This document shows positions 26,733 to 36,506 of a stretch of 64,000 nt of DNA, piece by piece. Positions within the stretch are counted from its first letter, which is position 1. Every line of letters starts with the position of its first letter. This stretch comes from CAWJHE01 sp963842455. Lineage in GTDB: Bacteria > Chloroflexota > Anaerolineae > Anaerolineales > UBA4823. Both the position numbers and the translations under genes were made by a program. The notes under the pieces are model-generated. The model was given only the letters and a program-made list of their open reading frames with translations, was not told where the DNA came from and did no database searches. The DNA is taken from assembly GCA_963842455.1 (NCBI GenBank), contig CAWJHE010000014.1:248001-312000 (forward strand). Direction: 5' to 3'.

Positions 26733-28143
26733 TTACCTTACCCTCACCACCAACCCCTTCAGATACTCCCCCTCCGGGAAATTCAAGGCGACAGGATGGT
26801 CGTTATCCTGGCTGAGGCGCTCAATGATTTGGGCGTCTACACCCGCGTCCAGGGCCGCGCCGGCTACAATTTTCTGGAATAGCTCGCTGGACACGCCGCC
26901 CGAGCAAGAGAAGGTGACCAACAGCCCGCCTGGCGCTAACAGCTTAAAGGCCAACAGGTTGATATCCTTGTAGCCACGGGCAGCTCGCTCAACCTGGGAT
27001 ACAGTGGGGGCGAACTTAGGCGGGTCCAGGATGATCAGGTCAAAGCTGCGGGCGCGATCGCGCATCTGGCGCAGTTGTTGGAAGACATCGCCTTGGATAA
27101 AGTCGATGGGTGCATCATGAGGGTGCAAACGAACAGTTTGCGTTACATCATCGGGCAAACTAACAGTTTGCGTTACACCATCTGGCAAGCTAACAGCTTG
27201 CGTTACATCATCGGGCATGCTAACAGCTTGCGTTACATCATCGGGCATGCTAACAGCTTGCGTTACATCATCTGGCAAACTAACAGTTTGCGTTACATCA
27301 TCGGGCAAGGCTAATCAGGCTTGCGTTACATTTGCGAGGTTGGCGCGGGCCAGGTCGAGAGCTTCGGCAGAGGCGTCTACGCAGGGTGAGAGAGGCTGCG
27401 CCGCCTGCCAGGGCGTTCACGCTAAATCCGCCGCTGTAGCAAAAGCAGTCCAGCACCCTTCTGCCGGCTGCCAGGGAACGCAAGCGCTGGCGGTTTCGGC
27501 GCTGGTCCAGGTAGTAACCGGTTTTGTGCCCCGAGATCAGATCCACCCACAGATCAACGCCGTTTTCATGAATGAGCATACGCGGCGGGGGCGCTTCTCC
27601 GGCCAGAACGCCAGTACGCTCCGGCAGACCCTCCAAGCGGCGCACGTCCACATCCGAGCGCTCATAAATATTGTGCAAACCGGTGAGCTGCTCTAACGCA
27701 TTCACAATCTGCGGCAGCCAGCGCTCAACGCCGCTGGAAAGCGCCTGCAAGCTTAACCATTGGCCATAACGGTCCACCACCAGGCCAGGGAAGCCATCCG
27801 ACTCGGCGTGCACCAGGCGCACAGCATCTGCTTGACCTTCAGGAAAGAACACCCGCCTGGCGGCAATGGCTGCCTGCAAGCGGGTGTACAGAAATTGTTC
27901 ATCAATTTTCTCGTCAGGGTTCCAGGACCAGACGCGGGTGCGGATATTCGAGAGCGGACTGAAAGCGCCCCAAGCCAGGAATTCCCCTTGATGGGAGAGC
28001 AAACGCACCGTTTCGCCATCGCCTGGTTGCCCATCCACCCGTTCAATCGCCCCGGAAAATACCCAGGGATGGCGGCGCAGCAGGGACTTTTCACGCCCGG
28101 CTTTCAGGCGGATAGATACTGGATCAGGATGGGATAAGGCCAA
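26733..28143 (-). pseudogene. rlmI: RlmI-like 23S rRNA (cytosine-C5)-methyltransferase, interrupted
   Basis: Class I SAM methyltransferase with an N-terminal PUA domain (VSIRLKAGREKSLLRRHPWVFSGAI), the RlmI middle domain and a Rossmann domain (VLDCFCYSGGFSVNALAGG; catalytic-loop block LIILDPPKFAP). Two lesions are seen. One extra base in the run 27384-27386 breaks the frame (repair gives TCVDASAEALDLARANLANVTQA). A TGA follows in the repaired frame, inside the first, degenerate unit of a 30-bp repeat array. After the array the frame resumes in register at PIDFIQGDVFQQLRQ. The array sits where relatives have a short loop. Start taken as TTG 28143; it overlaps the upstream gene. It could be a pseudogene or a damaged sequence of a live gene. 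Confidence 0.75.
27125..27333. repeat. Tandem array of a 30-bp palindromic repeat (six units plus a degenerate seventh)
   Basis: Units begin at 27125, 27155, 27185, 27215, 27245 and 27275. A longer variant begins at 27305. Each unit is a hairpin (GCAAACT-aac-AGTTTGC or GCAAGCT-aac-AGCTTGC) followed by GTTACATCATC. Several units differ by paired changes that keep the stem (A-T to G-C). On the minus strand the array reads in frame as repeats of PDDVTQAVSM/L. The same hairpin core plus GTTACAT occurs once more at 61220-61242, so this is a dispersed element that expanded inside rlmI. Confidence 0.93.
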
Positions 28144-29338
28144 TTTGCTTTCCCGCAACTTCGATGATATCCATCGCCGACTCAATATCCTCGGGTTCAT
28201 GGGCAGCGGTCACGGTTGCGCGCAGGCGCGCCAGGCCTGGCGGTACGGCTGGAGAAACCACCGGCAAGACAAATAAATCGCGATGCTGAGCTTCACGTGT
28301 CATGCGGTAAGCTGTCTCATCATCACCGCACAGCACCGGCACAATGGCGGTTTCGGTTCTCAGGGTATCGAAACCCCTTTTCTTTAACCCGTTAATAAAT
28401 TGGCTGGCATTGGCGCGTAACTTGTCTACCCGCCAGGGTTCATCCAGGATGACTTCGAAGGCAGCTTTTGCGGCAGCCGCTTGCGCCGGCGGTAAGGCAG
28501 CAGAGAAGATGTATGCGCGCGCCGAATGCCGTAAAAAGTCAACCAGCTCTTTTGGACCAGCAATGTAGCCGCCTACCGAAGGGATGGTTTTGCTCAGGGT
28601 GCCCATCTTGATATCGATGCTGCCCGGCATATTGAAATGTTCTTCTACGCCGCGTCCGGTCTTTCCCAGGACGCCGACCGAGTGGGCTTCGTCGATCATC
28701 AGCCAGGCATTGTAACGCCGGGCTAACTCAACAACCCGTGGGAAGTCAATAATATCCCCATCCATGCTAAACACCGAATCGGCTACGATTAGCTTGGTCA
28801 CCCCATCAGGGACTTGCTGCAAACGCTGTTCCAGGGCTTCCATATCGTTATGGCGGAAACGCAAGAACTTAGCGCCCGAAGTGAGACAGCCATCCACAAT
28901 GCTGGCATGATTGAGCTTATCCGAGATGACATAATCCCCACGGCTTAGCAGGGTGGAAATGACGGACAGGTTGGTGACATAACCGGAGGTGAAGGTCACC
29001 GCAGCTTCCGCGCCTTTGAAATCAGCGATGGTCTGCTCAAGCGCCTGGTGGACGGTGAGGGTGCCAGCCAGGGTGCGTACGCCGTGTGTGCCTGTGCCAA
29101 AACGATCGATGGCATCTTTCGCGGCGGCGTTGATGCGCGGGTGACCAACCAGGCCGAGATAGCTATAAGAAGCATACATGCCCATTTCACGGCCGTTAAC
29201 CATGACGCGCGAACCGCCGCGCAGTTCCGAGACAGGCTGGTTGTAATAATACAAATCTTCCGCCCGAAAATCATTTACGCGCTTGGTCATCGCGCGCACA
29301 CGTTGTACAATCGCATCATCTACTTTGGAAAAATCCAT
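28124..29338 (-). CDS. Alpha-oxoamine synthase family PLP enzyme (BioF/Kbl-like)
   Basis: 404 residues. Family blocks: MYASYSYLGLVGHPRI, GTGTHGVRTLAGTLTVHQALE, HASIVDGCLTSGAKFLRFRHND, DEAHSVGVLGKTGRG and the PLP lysine in GTLSKTIPSVGGYIAG. The family condenses an amino acid with an acyl-CoA; candidates are 8-amino-7-oxononanoate synthase, 2-amino-3-ketobutyrate CoA ligase and serine palmitoyltransferase-like enzymes. No biotin genes are adjacent, so the acyl partner is open. Confidence 0.87.
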   Translation of the reverse strand: MDFSKVDDAIVQRVRAMTKRVNDFRAEDLYYYNQPVSELRGGSRVMVNGREMGMYASYSYLGLVGHPRINAAAKDAIDRFGTGTHGVRTLAGTLTVHQALEQTIADFKGAEAAVTFTSGYVTNLSVISTLLSRGDYVISDKLNHASIVDGCLTSGAKFLRFRHNDMEALEQRLQQVPDGVTKLIVADSVFSMDGDIIDFPRVVELARRYNAWLMIDEAHSVGVLGKTGRGVEEHFNMPGSIDIKMGTLSKTIPSVGGYIAGPKELVDFLRHSARAYIFSAALPPAQAAAAKAAFEVILDEPWRVDKLRANASQFINGLKKRGFDTLRTETAIVPVLCGDDETAYRMTREAQHRDLFVLPVVSPAVPPGLARLRATVTAAHEPEDIESAMDIIEVAGKQIGLIPS

Positions 29339-29479
29339 TGAATAACTCCTGACTCAGTTTTTCAGGCGAGGGCAAGTCGTTTTCTCCGGCTAACCGGCGC
29401 CCAGCTACTTCCTGTGAACAAAAATAATGGCTGAAGTTTAAATGATGACGGGTGGATTGTCAACTACTAAGCTTTGACA

Positions 29480-31510
29480 CTACGCTGCCGTCATTCGCCT
29501 CAAGCCGGCCTCATCCAAAATAGTTACACCTAATTTGCGGGCTTTGTCCAGCTTTGAACCGGCATTTTCGCCTGCAACCAGAAAATCGGTATTCTTGCTG
29601 ACCGAATCGGTGACTTTTCCACCGAAGGATTGGATATAGGTTTTGACTTCTTCACGCGTAAAAACGGGTAACGTACCCGTAACGACAAAGGTTTTTCCAG
29701 CCAGTGGTTGAAAATCCGGTGTGGAGGTTGTGTTCTCAGCTCTAGGCCATACCCCAGCAGCCCGCAATTTCTCTACCACCTGGCGATTGGCAGGACGGGC
29801 AAACCAATCCACGATTGCCTGAGCTGTGTTGGGTCCCATACCTTCGATGGTTTGCAGCTCTTCAAAGGATGCCCGCCCTAATTCATCGATATCGTTATAC
29901 ACCCTGCTCAAATCAGCAGCCATCACCTCGCCCACCCCACGCATGCCCAGGGCTGTAATCAGCCTTGCCAGGGACTGCGACCGGGAGGTTTCGATCGCCT
30001 GCAACAGGTTGTCGGCTTTCTTCTCGGCAAACCCCTCCACCGTGAGCAAATCCTGGCGCTGCAGGTTATACAGGTCGGCCACATCACGGACAAGTCCGCT
30101 GGCGACCAATTGCTCGACAATCTTGATCCCCAGGCCAACGATATCCATGGCGCCTCGCGAGACAAAATGCTCCAGGTTACGGATTAGCTGCGCCGGGCAA
30201 GAAGCGTTCACACAGAACCAGTAAACCTCCCCAGGCAGGTTTTCCACGGGTTCGTTACAGGCCGGGCAGCGCTGCGGAGGTTGGTACACGAGCTCATCCC
30301 CTTTTCGAAGCTCGACAACCGGTCCAATCACATAGGGGATCACTTCGCCAGCACGCTTAACCAACACTCGATCACCTATGCGAATATCTTTTTCGGCAAT
30401 ATAATCGAAATTATGCAGGGTAGCCTGCTTGACAATCACCCCACCGATATCGACCGGCTGCAGCATGGCATAAGGGGTTAACACACCGGTCCGCCCTACG
30501 TTTACACCGATATTCTGCAGTGTGGTGGTTACTTCTTGGGCCGGGAATTTGAAAGCAATCGCGCCACGCGGGTCTTTGCCCACAAATCCCAGGTCTGCGG
30601 CCAGTTGCAGGTCATCCATTTTGATCACCATCCCATCCGCCTCATAAGGCAGGCTGTGACGACGTTCATCCCAGGCGTTTATCTGACGCAAGGCGCTCTC
30701 CAGGTCGGGGTGGAAGCTGGCATGCTGTGTTACCGGAAAACCCAGTGCTCTGAGATAAGATAATTTCTTCCACTGGGTCACAGGAAAATCGCCTTCACCG
30801 GCGACGATATCATACACCAGCAAGTTGAGCGGGCGTGAAGCGGTCAGCGCCGGATCCAACTGGCGCAGTGAACCAGAGGCGGTATTGCGCGGGTTCAGAT
30901 AGGTCTTTTGACCCTGCGCTTCCAGGCGGCTGTTCAAGACTTCGAAGTCTTTGATGCTGATGAATACCTCTCCGCGCACAACCAGGTACGGCGGCGCGGC
31001 CGGACCGTCCGGATTGACCGGAATGCGCAAGGGCAGGCTGCGCAGTGTGCGCAGGTTGGTGGTGACATCTTCACCCACTTCTCCATCGCCACGCGTAGCG
31101 CCCTGGACAAAAAGTCCATTGCGGTAATGCAGGATCACGGATAGACCATCTATTTTGGGCTCGACCACAAATGTGCTCCTGGCGACGCGCTCATCCAGGC
31201 GAACAATGCGATCATACCAGGCGCGTGCATCCTCTTCGCCGAAGGCATTCGCCAGGCTAAGCACCGGCGCAGGGTGTCGGACTTTACTGAAGCGCTCCGA
31301 TGGCTGCGACCCCACGCGTTGGGTCGGCGAATCGGGGGTAATCCACTCCGGATGTTCGGCTTCAATGCGGCGCAATTCCACCAGCAAGCGGTCAAACTCC
31401 ACATCACTGATCAGAGGGGCATCCTGCACATGGTAGCGGTAGTTATGGAAGTGAATTTCTCGGCGTAACTCTTCCAGGCGCTGCCTGGCGATTTGATCCT
31501 GTTCAGTCAT
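29480..31510 (-). CDS. ligA: NAD-dependent DNA ligase
   Basis: 676 residues, the standard length. In order: the Ia domain with YYxVxDAPxISDxExD-like YRYHVQDAPLISDVEFD, the adenylation lysine in VEPKIDGLS (Lys ~119), the OB-fold, the four-Cys zinc finger (CPACNEP ... CVNASCPAQ), helix-hairpin-helix repeats and a C-terminal BRCT domain (~600-676). It seals nicks during replication and repair. All catalytic parts are intact. Confidence 0.96.
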   Translation of the reverse strand: MTEQDQIARQRLEELRREIHFHNYRYHVQDAPLISDVEFDRLLVELRRIEAEHPEWITPDSPTQRVGSQPSERFSKVRHPAPVLSLANAFGEEDARAWYDRIVRLDERVARSTFVVEPKIDGLSVILHYRNGLFVQGATRGDGEVGEDVTTNLRTLRSLPLRIPVNPDGPAAPPYLVVRGEVFISIKDFEVLNSRLEAQGQKTYLNPRNTASGSLRQLDPALTASRPLNLLVYDIVAGEGDFPVTQWKKLSYLRALGFPVTQHASFHPDLESALRQINAWDERRHSLPYEADGMVIKMDDLQLAADLGFVGKDPRGAIAFKFPAQEVTTTLQNIGVNVGRTGVLTPYAMLQPVDIGGVIVKQATLHNFDYIAEKDIRIGDRVLVKRAGEVIPYVIGPVVELRKGDELVYQPPQRCPACNEPVENLPGEVYWFCVNASCPAQLIRNLEHFVSRGAMDIVGLGIKIVEQLVASGLVRDVADLYNLQRQDLLTVEGFAEKKADNLLQAIETSRSQSLARLITALGMRGVGEVMAADLSRVYNDIDELGRASFEELQTIEGMGPNTAQAIVDWFARPANRQVVEKLRAAGVWPRAENTTSTPDFQPLAGKTFVVTGTLPVFTREEVKTYIQSFGGKVTDSVSKNTDFLVAGENAGSKLDKARKLGVTILDEAGLRRMTAA

Positions 31511-31628
31511 CCAAGACCTCCAATTGTTAGAGAAGAATTTCTCATCCAGACGATATGATGCATATTACAAAATTCGTGTCATTCGAGGCTAAAAATTGTA
31601 ACGCCAACGATTAAGGGAGCACTCCAAA

Positions 31629-32559
31629 TCAACTGCGCTTCAGGCTGAGCTCGCTCTCGGCGAAATTAGCTGCAGCCAGCAGCACCAGGCTCAGCCAGAC
31701 CAGATCCGCCAGCAAGCAGGTGCACCAATTGCATCCACACCGGCGCTAAAAGGACCAGGTTAACCAGCCCAGCAATGCCCTGGATCACGAATAATCCGAC
31801 CAGTGCTGCCGCCAAACGGCGAATGGTGGGATTCGCCCTGAACATGGCAGTCAAACCAGCCAGGAAGACCAGGTAGGTGCCGGTGAGGATGGCGATGATC
31901 GGGTGATAGACACGCAGCCGCACCAAGAAGTGCGCTTCAGCTGAGAAATCTTCACGCAGGCCTTCCGCCAGGCTGGCCGAGGGAAATAGGGTATCCCCCA
32001 GGGCAGTCACAGCGCCACTAATGCCTAAGACCAACATGAACAGGAAACCCGCGGCAAAAAGCCAGGTTTGGATGCCGTGTCCCTTCAAGTTTAGAGCTTC
32101 GCCGCCGGAAGCCCACCAGGCAGTCAACGCCAGGGCAGCCAGGAGCAAAAAGGTGTTAACCAGGTGGACGGCCATGGAAATAACGCGCCCCATGGACGCA
32201 TCGTGGGCTACCCATTCGAACAGCACCAGACCAGCGCCAACCAGGGCTTCAGTGATAATGAAGAATAAAGACCAGCTGGCGCCTTTGCGCACCATATGCC
32301 CAGTCGGGTAAGCCCGAAATGCCCAAATGAGCATCCACACCACCAGCAGCAGAGCCAGACCGCTCGATAGGCGATGACCAAATTCAATTAAGGTCTCTAA
32401 CTGGGGCGCTCGTGGGATTACCTCGCCATTGCATAATGGCCAATGGCTGCCACAGCCTGCCCCCGATCCAGTTGCGCGCACATAAGCCCCCCACAAAACC
32501 ACCAATATATTGTAAGCTAACACACCCCAGGAGAATTTTGAAAAGCGATTGGTTCTCAT
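31629..32559 (-). CDS. ctaA: Heme A synthase, CtaA/COX15 family (frameshifted in this sequence)
   Basis: A polytopic membrane protein of ~309 residues with conserved haem-ligand histidines in the blocks GSGAGCGSHWPLCNG, EFGHRLSSG, MAVHLVNT and the last LVHLL. It oxidises haem O to haem A for cytochrome oxidase, implying some aerobic or microaerobic respiration. The frame breaks near 31709-31710. One extra base turns HLLAADLVWLSLVLLAAA into a false ending. The repaired stop is at 31629-31631. The annotated start is the ATG at 32559. Confidence 0.85.
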
Positions 32560-32643
32560 TCTTTAATCCTAGAAATAAAATTGAACGCTATAATTGGCTT
32601 GATCACGACCAAAGAAGACCACAATCCTGAAAGAGGCGGAAAG

Positions 32644-32901
32644 ATGACTGAAAACGACATTATGATCTATGGCACGGATTGGTGCTCCGATTGTGTCCGA
32701 GCTCGAAAGTTTTTCGATAAACACCAGGTTGCCTATGTTTGGATCAATATTGATCATGACCCTGAAGCCGAGCAATGGGTCAAAAAGGTCAACCAGGGGT
32801 TTCGCAGTGTTCCCACAATTGTTTTTCCAGATTCGTCGATCCTGGTCGAGCCTTCTAACCAACAACTGGCTGAAAAGTTACAAATTCAAACCCCCAATTA
32901 G
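32644..32901 (+). CDS. Glutaredoxin/mycoredoxin-like protein
   Basis: 85 residues with the redox motif WCSDC (CxxC, Cys ~13 and 16) and the cis-proline in SVPTIVF. It is the usual size for mycoredoxin-type glutaredoxins, which reduce mixed disulfides of low-molecular-weight thiols. GAGGCGGAAAG precedes the ATG. It stands alone between two oppositely directed genes. Confidence 0.87.
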   Translation: MTENDIMIYGTDWCSDCVRARKFFDKHQVAYVWINIDHDPEAEQWVKKVNQGFRSVPTIVFPDSSILVEPSNQQLAEKLQIQTPN

Positions 32902-32914
32902 TCGTTGGGGTTTG
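32888..32914. terminator. Putative bidirectional terminator
   Basis: Hairpin AAACCCC...TTGGGGTTT with a short T-tail, overlapping the last codons of the glutaredoxin gene. A GGCGCC repeat follows. It lies between two convergent genes. Confidence 0.5.
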
Positions 32915-32936
32915 GGCGCCAGGCGCCTTAAATAGA

Positions 32937-33704
32937 TTATCCCATGCGCCCAGTAATATAGTTCTCTGTCAGCTCTTGGTCGGGGAGGGTAAACATCTTC
33001 GGGGTCTCTGAAAATTCTATTAATTCTCCCAACCAGAAGAAGCCGGTGTAATCAGACACCCGGGCAGCCTGCTGCATGTTGTGGGTAACAATGACAATGG
33101 TGTAGGTTTTTGTCAGCTCTGCGATGAGCTCCTCGACCACCGAGGTGGCAATCGGATCGAGCGCAGAGGCAGGCTCATCCATCAAGATGACTTCTGGTTG
33201 CACAGCCAACAAGCGGGCAATGCACAGGCGCTGTTGCTGACCAAGCGATAAGCTCATTGCGTCTTCACGCAACAGGTCTTTGAGCTCTTTCCAAAGACCA
33301 ACCTGGGATAGGCAATCTTCCACCAGCTGGTCCATCTCCTTCCGTTCGCGCACCAATCCCAGCATGCGTGGCCCAAAGGCTACGTTGTCATACACCGATT
33401 TGGGGAAAGGATTGGGTTTCTGAAAAACCATGCCCACTCGCCGGCGCAATTCCACCAGGTCAAAGTCTGGGGCATAAATATTCTGTCCATGCAACAAGAT
33501 TTCACCATCCACCCTGGTTTTGGCGATGGTGTCGTTCATACGGTTCAGGCAGCGCAAAAAGGTGGATTTGCCGCAGCCAGATGGACCAATCATGGCGGTG
33601 ACCTTCTGTTTTCGAATGGTCATGCTAATATTACTGAGCGCTTTGTAAGACCCGTAATAGAAATCCAGGTCGTTAACTTGCAGAGCAGGTGTTGTCGAAT
33701 CCAT
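32937..33704 (-). CDS. pstB: Phosphate ABC transporter ATP-binding protein PstB
   Basis: 255 residues from the ATG at 33704; the longer reading from 33836 runs through the divergent promoter and is rejected. Walker A GPSGCGKST, signature LSLGQQQRLCIAR, Walker B VILMDEPASALDP, and the PstB-type ending YITGRMG. It faces a pstSCA-pstB set across ~95 bp. It is one of three pstB genes in the window. No Shine-Dalgarno motif precedes the ATG. Confidence 0.93.
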   Translation of the reverse strand: MDSTTPALQVNDLDFYYGSYKALSNISMTIRKQKVTAMIGPSGCGKSTFLRCLNRMNDTIAKTRVDGEILLHGQNIYAPDFDLVELRRRVGMVFQKPNPFPKSVYDNVAFGPRMLGLVRERKEMDQLVEDCLSQVGLWKELKDLLREDAMSLSLGQQQRLCIARLLAVQPEVILMDEPASALDPIATSVVEELIAELTKTYTIVIVTHNMQQAARVSDYTGFFWLGELIEFSETPKMFTLPDQELTENYITGRMG

Positions 33705-33762
33705 GATTTGAATTTTACTCGAAAATAGCCTTTGACGCATAGAGATGGGAACCAGATTAGCC

Positions 33763-33791
33763 TTGTATCCTCCCCTTTTTGCGACTATAAT
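33763..33791 (+). promoter_or_regulatory. Promoter of the first pstS, probably giving a leaderless message
   Basis: TTGTAT (33763-33768) and TATAAT (33786-33791), 17-bp spacer. The pstS ATG begins at 33800, only eight bases beyond the -10, and no Shine-Dalgarno motif is present. Confidence 0.6.
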
Positions 33792-33799
33792 TTTCGACG

Positions 33800-34720
33800 A
33801 TGAAACAAACACTCCTTTTCCTGGCTTTAATGGCACTCACCATCCTCTCAAGCTGCTCACGGACATCTTCTAGCAACCCTGACGATCCAAGCGCACTTTC
33901 AACCGGCATCGAGAACAAGGGCTCGGATACCGTGGTGAACCTGGCTTTGGCATGGGCTGAGGCGTACCAGGGAAAAATTGCCAATGTCACTATTTCGGTT
34001 ACCGGAGGCGGTTCGGGGGCGGGAATTGCATCCCTGATCAACGGAACCGCCGACATCGCCAACGCATCTCGTAAAATCAAGAGCGAAGAAATCCAGAATG
34101 CTGAGAAGAATGGCATATCACCGGTTGAGTTTGTCATCGCCAGAGATGCGATCGCTATCATTGTTCACCTGGACAACCCGGTCTCCCAACTGACCATGCA
34201 ACAGGTGGCAGATATCTACAGCGGGAAATATAAAAATTGGAGCGAGCTGGGCGGAGAAGATCGACCGATCGTGCGCCTCTCACGAGAGACCAATTCTGGT
34301 ACGCATGTGTATTTCCTGGAAGAGGTGCTCAGGCTGGGAGATCCAGACGATAAAACCCTATTTTCCACCGATACGCTCTTATTGCCCTCCTCGGAAGGCA
34401 TCATTGCGGAAGTACGCGAGAATCCAAATGCCATCGGATATGACGGGTTAGGTTATGTTACCGAGGAGATGAAAGTCGTTGCTATCGCCACGGAAGAAGG
34501 GAAGCCCTTTATCATGCCCTCCATTGAAACGGTCAATGACCTCAGTTATCCCATTTCGAGAGATTTGTACATGTACACAGCGGGTGAACCGGAAGGGATT
34601 GTTAAAGATTACCTGACCTGGATTTTATCTGCTGAGGCGCAGGAAATTGTGAAAAAACTGGGCTTTGTGCCCATCCTTACCCAACCTCTGACTTCGAATT
34701 TACCAGGAGACGCCCCCTAA
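33800..34720 (+). CDS. pstS: Phosphate-binding lipoprotein PstS (first copy)
   Basis: 306 residues with signal peptide and lipobox LSSC (Cys ~19), then a PBP-like phosphate-binding domain (NKGSDTVVNLALAWAEAY, VTGGGSGAGIASLINGTADIANASRKI, SRETNSGTHVYFLEEVL). It binds inorganic phosphate outside the membrane and hands it to PstCA. First gene of pstSCAB-phoB-phoR. Confidence 0.93.
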   Translation: MKQTLLFLALMALTILSSCSRTSSSNPDDPSALSTGIENKGSDTVVNLALAWAEAYQGKIANVTISVTGGGSGAGIASLINGTADIANASRKIKSEEIQNAEKNGISPVEFVIARDAIAIIVHLDNPVSQLTMQQVADIYSGKYKNWSELGGEDRPIVRLSRETNSGTHVYFLEEVLRLGDPDDKTLFSTDTLLLPSSEGIIAEVRENPNAIGYDGLGYVTEEMKVVAIATEEGKPFIMPSIETVNDLSYPISRDLYMYTAGEPEGIVKDYLTWILSAEAQEIVKKLGFVPILTQPLTSNLPGDAP

Positions 34721-34724
34721 ACTC

Positions 34725-35627
34725 ATGCGAAGCCAGGCATCGATTAACTGGAAAGAAACCATCATAACCCGCCTGATCCAATTCTCGGGTTATTCTGCGA
34801 TCGTTTTTGTTGCCCTGATCTTTTACTTCTTGATGAGCGAAGGACTGCCTGCTACGGTCGAAGTGCCGCTCAAAGACCTGCTTAGCGCTCGCTGGTATCC
34901 AATCGAAGATTACTACGGTCTGCTGCCGCTGATCGGCGGCTCTCTCATTGTCACGATTGGCGCCAGCCTGATTGCCATGCCTATCGGAATTGGGACAGCA
35001 GTCTTCATCGCTGAGGTGGCTCCTCGTTGGGTTAGAGAGATTCTCAAACCAATGGTGGAAATCCTGGCTGGCATCCCCTCCGTCGTTCTGGGTTTTTTAG
35101 GTTTCTTGGTGTTAGCCCCATTCTTGCGGGTTTTTCTGGACCTGCCTACCGGTCTAACCGCCCTGACCGGATCGATCCTGCTGGCCGCCATCTCGATTCC
35201 AACCATCGTCTCGGTGGCGGAAGATGCCCTGGATTCAGTGCCACGCTCGTATCGGGATGCTTCCATCGCCCTGGGTGTAACCGAATGGCAGACCATCTGG
35301 AATGTCACTTTGCCTGCAGCCCGCTCCGGTGTGCTGACGGCGGTTATGCTGGGGATTGGACGCGCTATCGGCGAAACCATGACGGTGATGATGGTGACTG
35401 GCAACGCTGCCATCCTGCCTTTCTCGCCAGCCAATCTCTTTTCACCCGTGCGCACCATGACGGCCACCATTGCCGCTGAAATGGGCGAAGTTGCCACCGG
35501 TAGCGTACATTATCATACGCTGTTCCTGATCGGTATCGTGCTCTTTCTCATTTCTCTGGTGGTGAATGTTACCGCATCTGCTGTCGTCTTCCGCCAGAGT
35601 AAACGCTCAGAACGCATCTTATCGTAG
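34725..35627 (+). CDS. pstC: Phosphate ABC transporter permease PstC (first copy)
   Basis: 300 residues, about six membrane helices. MetI-type permease loop with VAEDALDSVPRSYRDASIALGVTEWQTIWNVTLPAARSG and the PstC block IGRAIGETMTVMMVTGN. It starts four bases after pstS. Confidence 0.93.
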   Translation: MRSQASINWKETIITRLIQFSGYSAIVFVALIFYFLMSEGLPATVEVPLKDLLSARWYPIEDYYGLLPLIGGSLIVTIGASLIAMPIGIGTAVFIAEVAPRWVREILKPMVEILAGIPSVVLGFLGFLVLAPFLRVFLDLPTGLTALTGSILLAAISIPTIVSVAEDALDSVPRSYRDASIALGVTEWQTIWNVTLPAARSGVLTAVMLGIGRAIGETMTVMMVTGNAAILPFSPANLFSPVRTMTATIAAEMGEVATGSVHYHTLFLIGIVLFLISLVVNVTASAVVFRQSKRSERILS

Positions 35628-35633
35628 ACCAAC

Positions 35634-36503
35634 ATGATCAAAGCACCTCACAACCCCATTTCTCGACATACGATGCAACGCCTGGGTTTCGGCGCTTTGA
35701 GCCTGGTTGCTTTAATTACCGTTATCCCCATCATCCTGATCGTAGCTTATATCATCTTCCAGGGATTTCCAGCAATGAGCTGGGAGTTCCTCAGTGCTGC
35801 GCCTTATGACGGAATGCGCCAGGGCGGCATTCTACCCGCCATAGTAGGCACATTTTTACTCACCCTGGGAACGGCTGTTTTTTCCGTACCGCTGGGCATT
35901 GGCGCAGCGATCTACTTGTCGGAATACGCTTCTGAAAACCGGTTAACCCGTATCATCCGCATCGCTATCATTAACCTGGCGGGGATTCCCTCTGTGGTCT
36001 ACGGTCTATTTGGATTGGGTTTATTCGTTTTGTTCTTAAACTTCGGCACCAGCATCCTGGCAGCTTCATTGACTCTGTCCATCATGACCCTACCGGTCAT
36101 CATCAGCACATCTGAAGAAGCCTTGCGCGCCGTTCCAAACTCCTTCCGAGTGGTGAGTATCTCGGTTGGCGCCTCTCGCTGGCAGACCATCCGCCATATA
36201 GTGTTGCCCCAGGCGGTCCCTGGTATCCTGACCGGCGTAATCCTGGGCCTGGAACGCGTGGCCGGGGAGACTGCACCTATCCTGTTTACAGGGGCGTCTT
36301 TCTTCCTACCGCATTTGCCCAACTCGGTTTTTGACCCAACCATGGCTCTGCCCTATCACCTGTTTGTCATTTCCACCCAGGTGCCAGGGATGCCTATTTC
36401 TATACAATACGGCACTGCCCTGGTTCTGCTGCTCTTCGTGCTGGGGATGAACTTGTTAGCCACAGTTATTCGTTCACGCGCTCGCGCCCGCCGGCAATGG
36501 TAA
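35634..36503 (+). CDS. pstA: Phosphate ABC transporter permease PstA (first copy)
   Basis: 289 residues, six predicted helices. PstA blocks SEEALRAVPNSFRVVSISVGASRWQTIRHIVLPQAVPGI and GLERVAGETAPILFTGASFF are present. It starts six bases after pstC. Confidence 0.93.
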   Translation: MIKAPHNPISRHTMQRLGFGALSLVALITVIPIILIVAYIIFQGFPAMSWEFLSAAPYDGMRQGGILPAIVGTFLLTLGTAVFSVPLGIGAAIYLSEYASENRLTRIIRIAIINLAGIPSVVYGLFGLGLFVLFLNFGTSILAASLTLSIMTLPVIISTSEEALRAVPNSFRVVSISVGASRWQTIRHIVLPQAVPGILTGVILGLERVAGETAPILFTGASFFLPHLPNSVFDPTMALPYHLFVISTQVPGMPISIQYGTALVLLLFVLGMNLLATVIRSRARARRQW

Positions 36504-36506
36504 ATT

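Noticed and set aside
27075..27314. Plus-strand open frame of repeated TNSLRYIIG peptide
   Set aside because: It is only the antisense reading of the repeat array within rlmI, with no start signal of its own.
27125..27333. CRISPR array
   Set aside because: The 30-bp units follow one another without unique spacers and no cas genes are near. It is a simple tandem palindromic repeat.
34913..35497. 194-codon minus-strand open frame inside pstC
   Set aside because: Low-complexity antisense of a clear permease gene.
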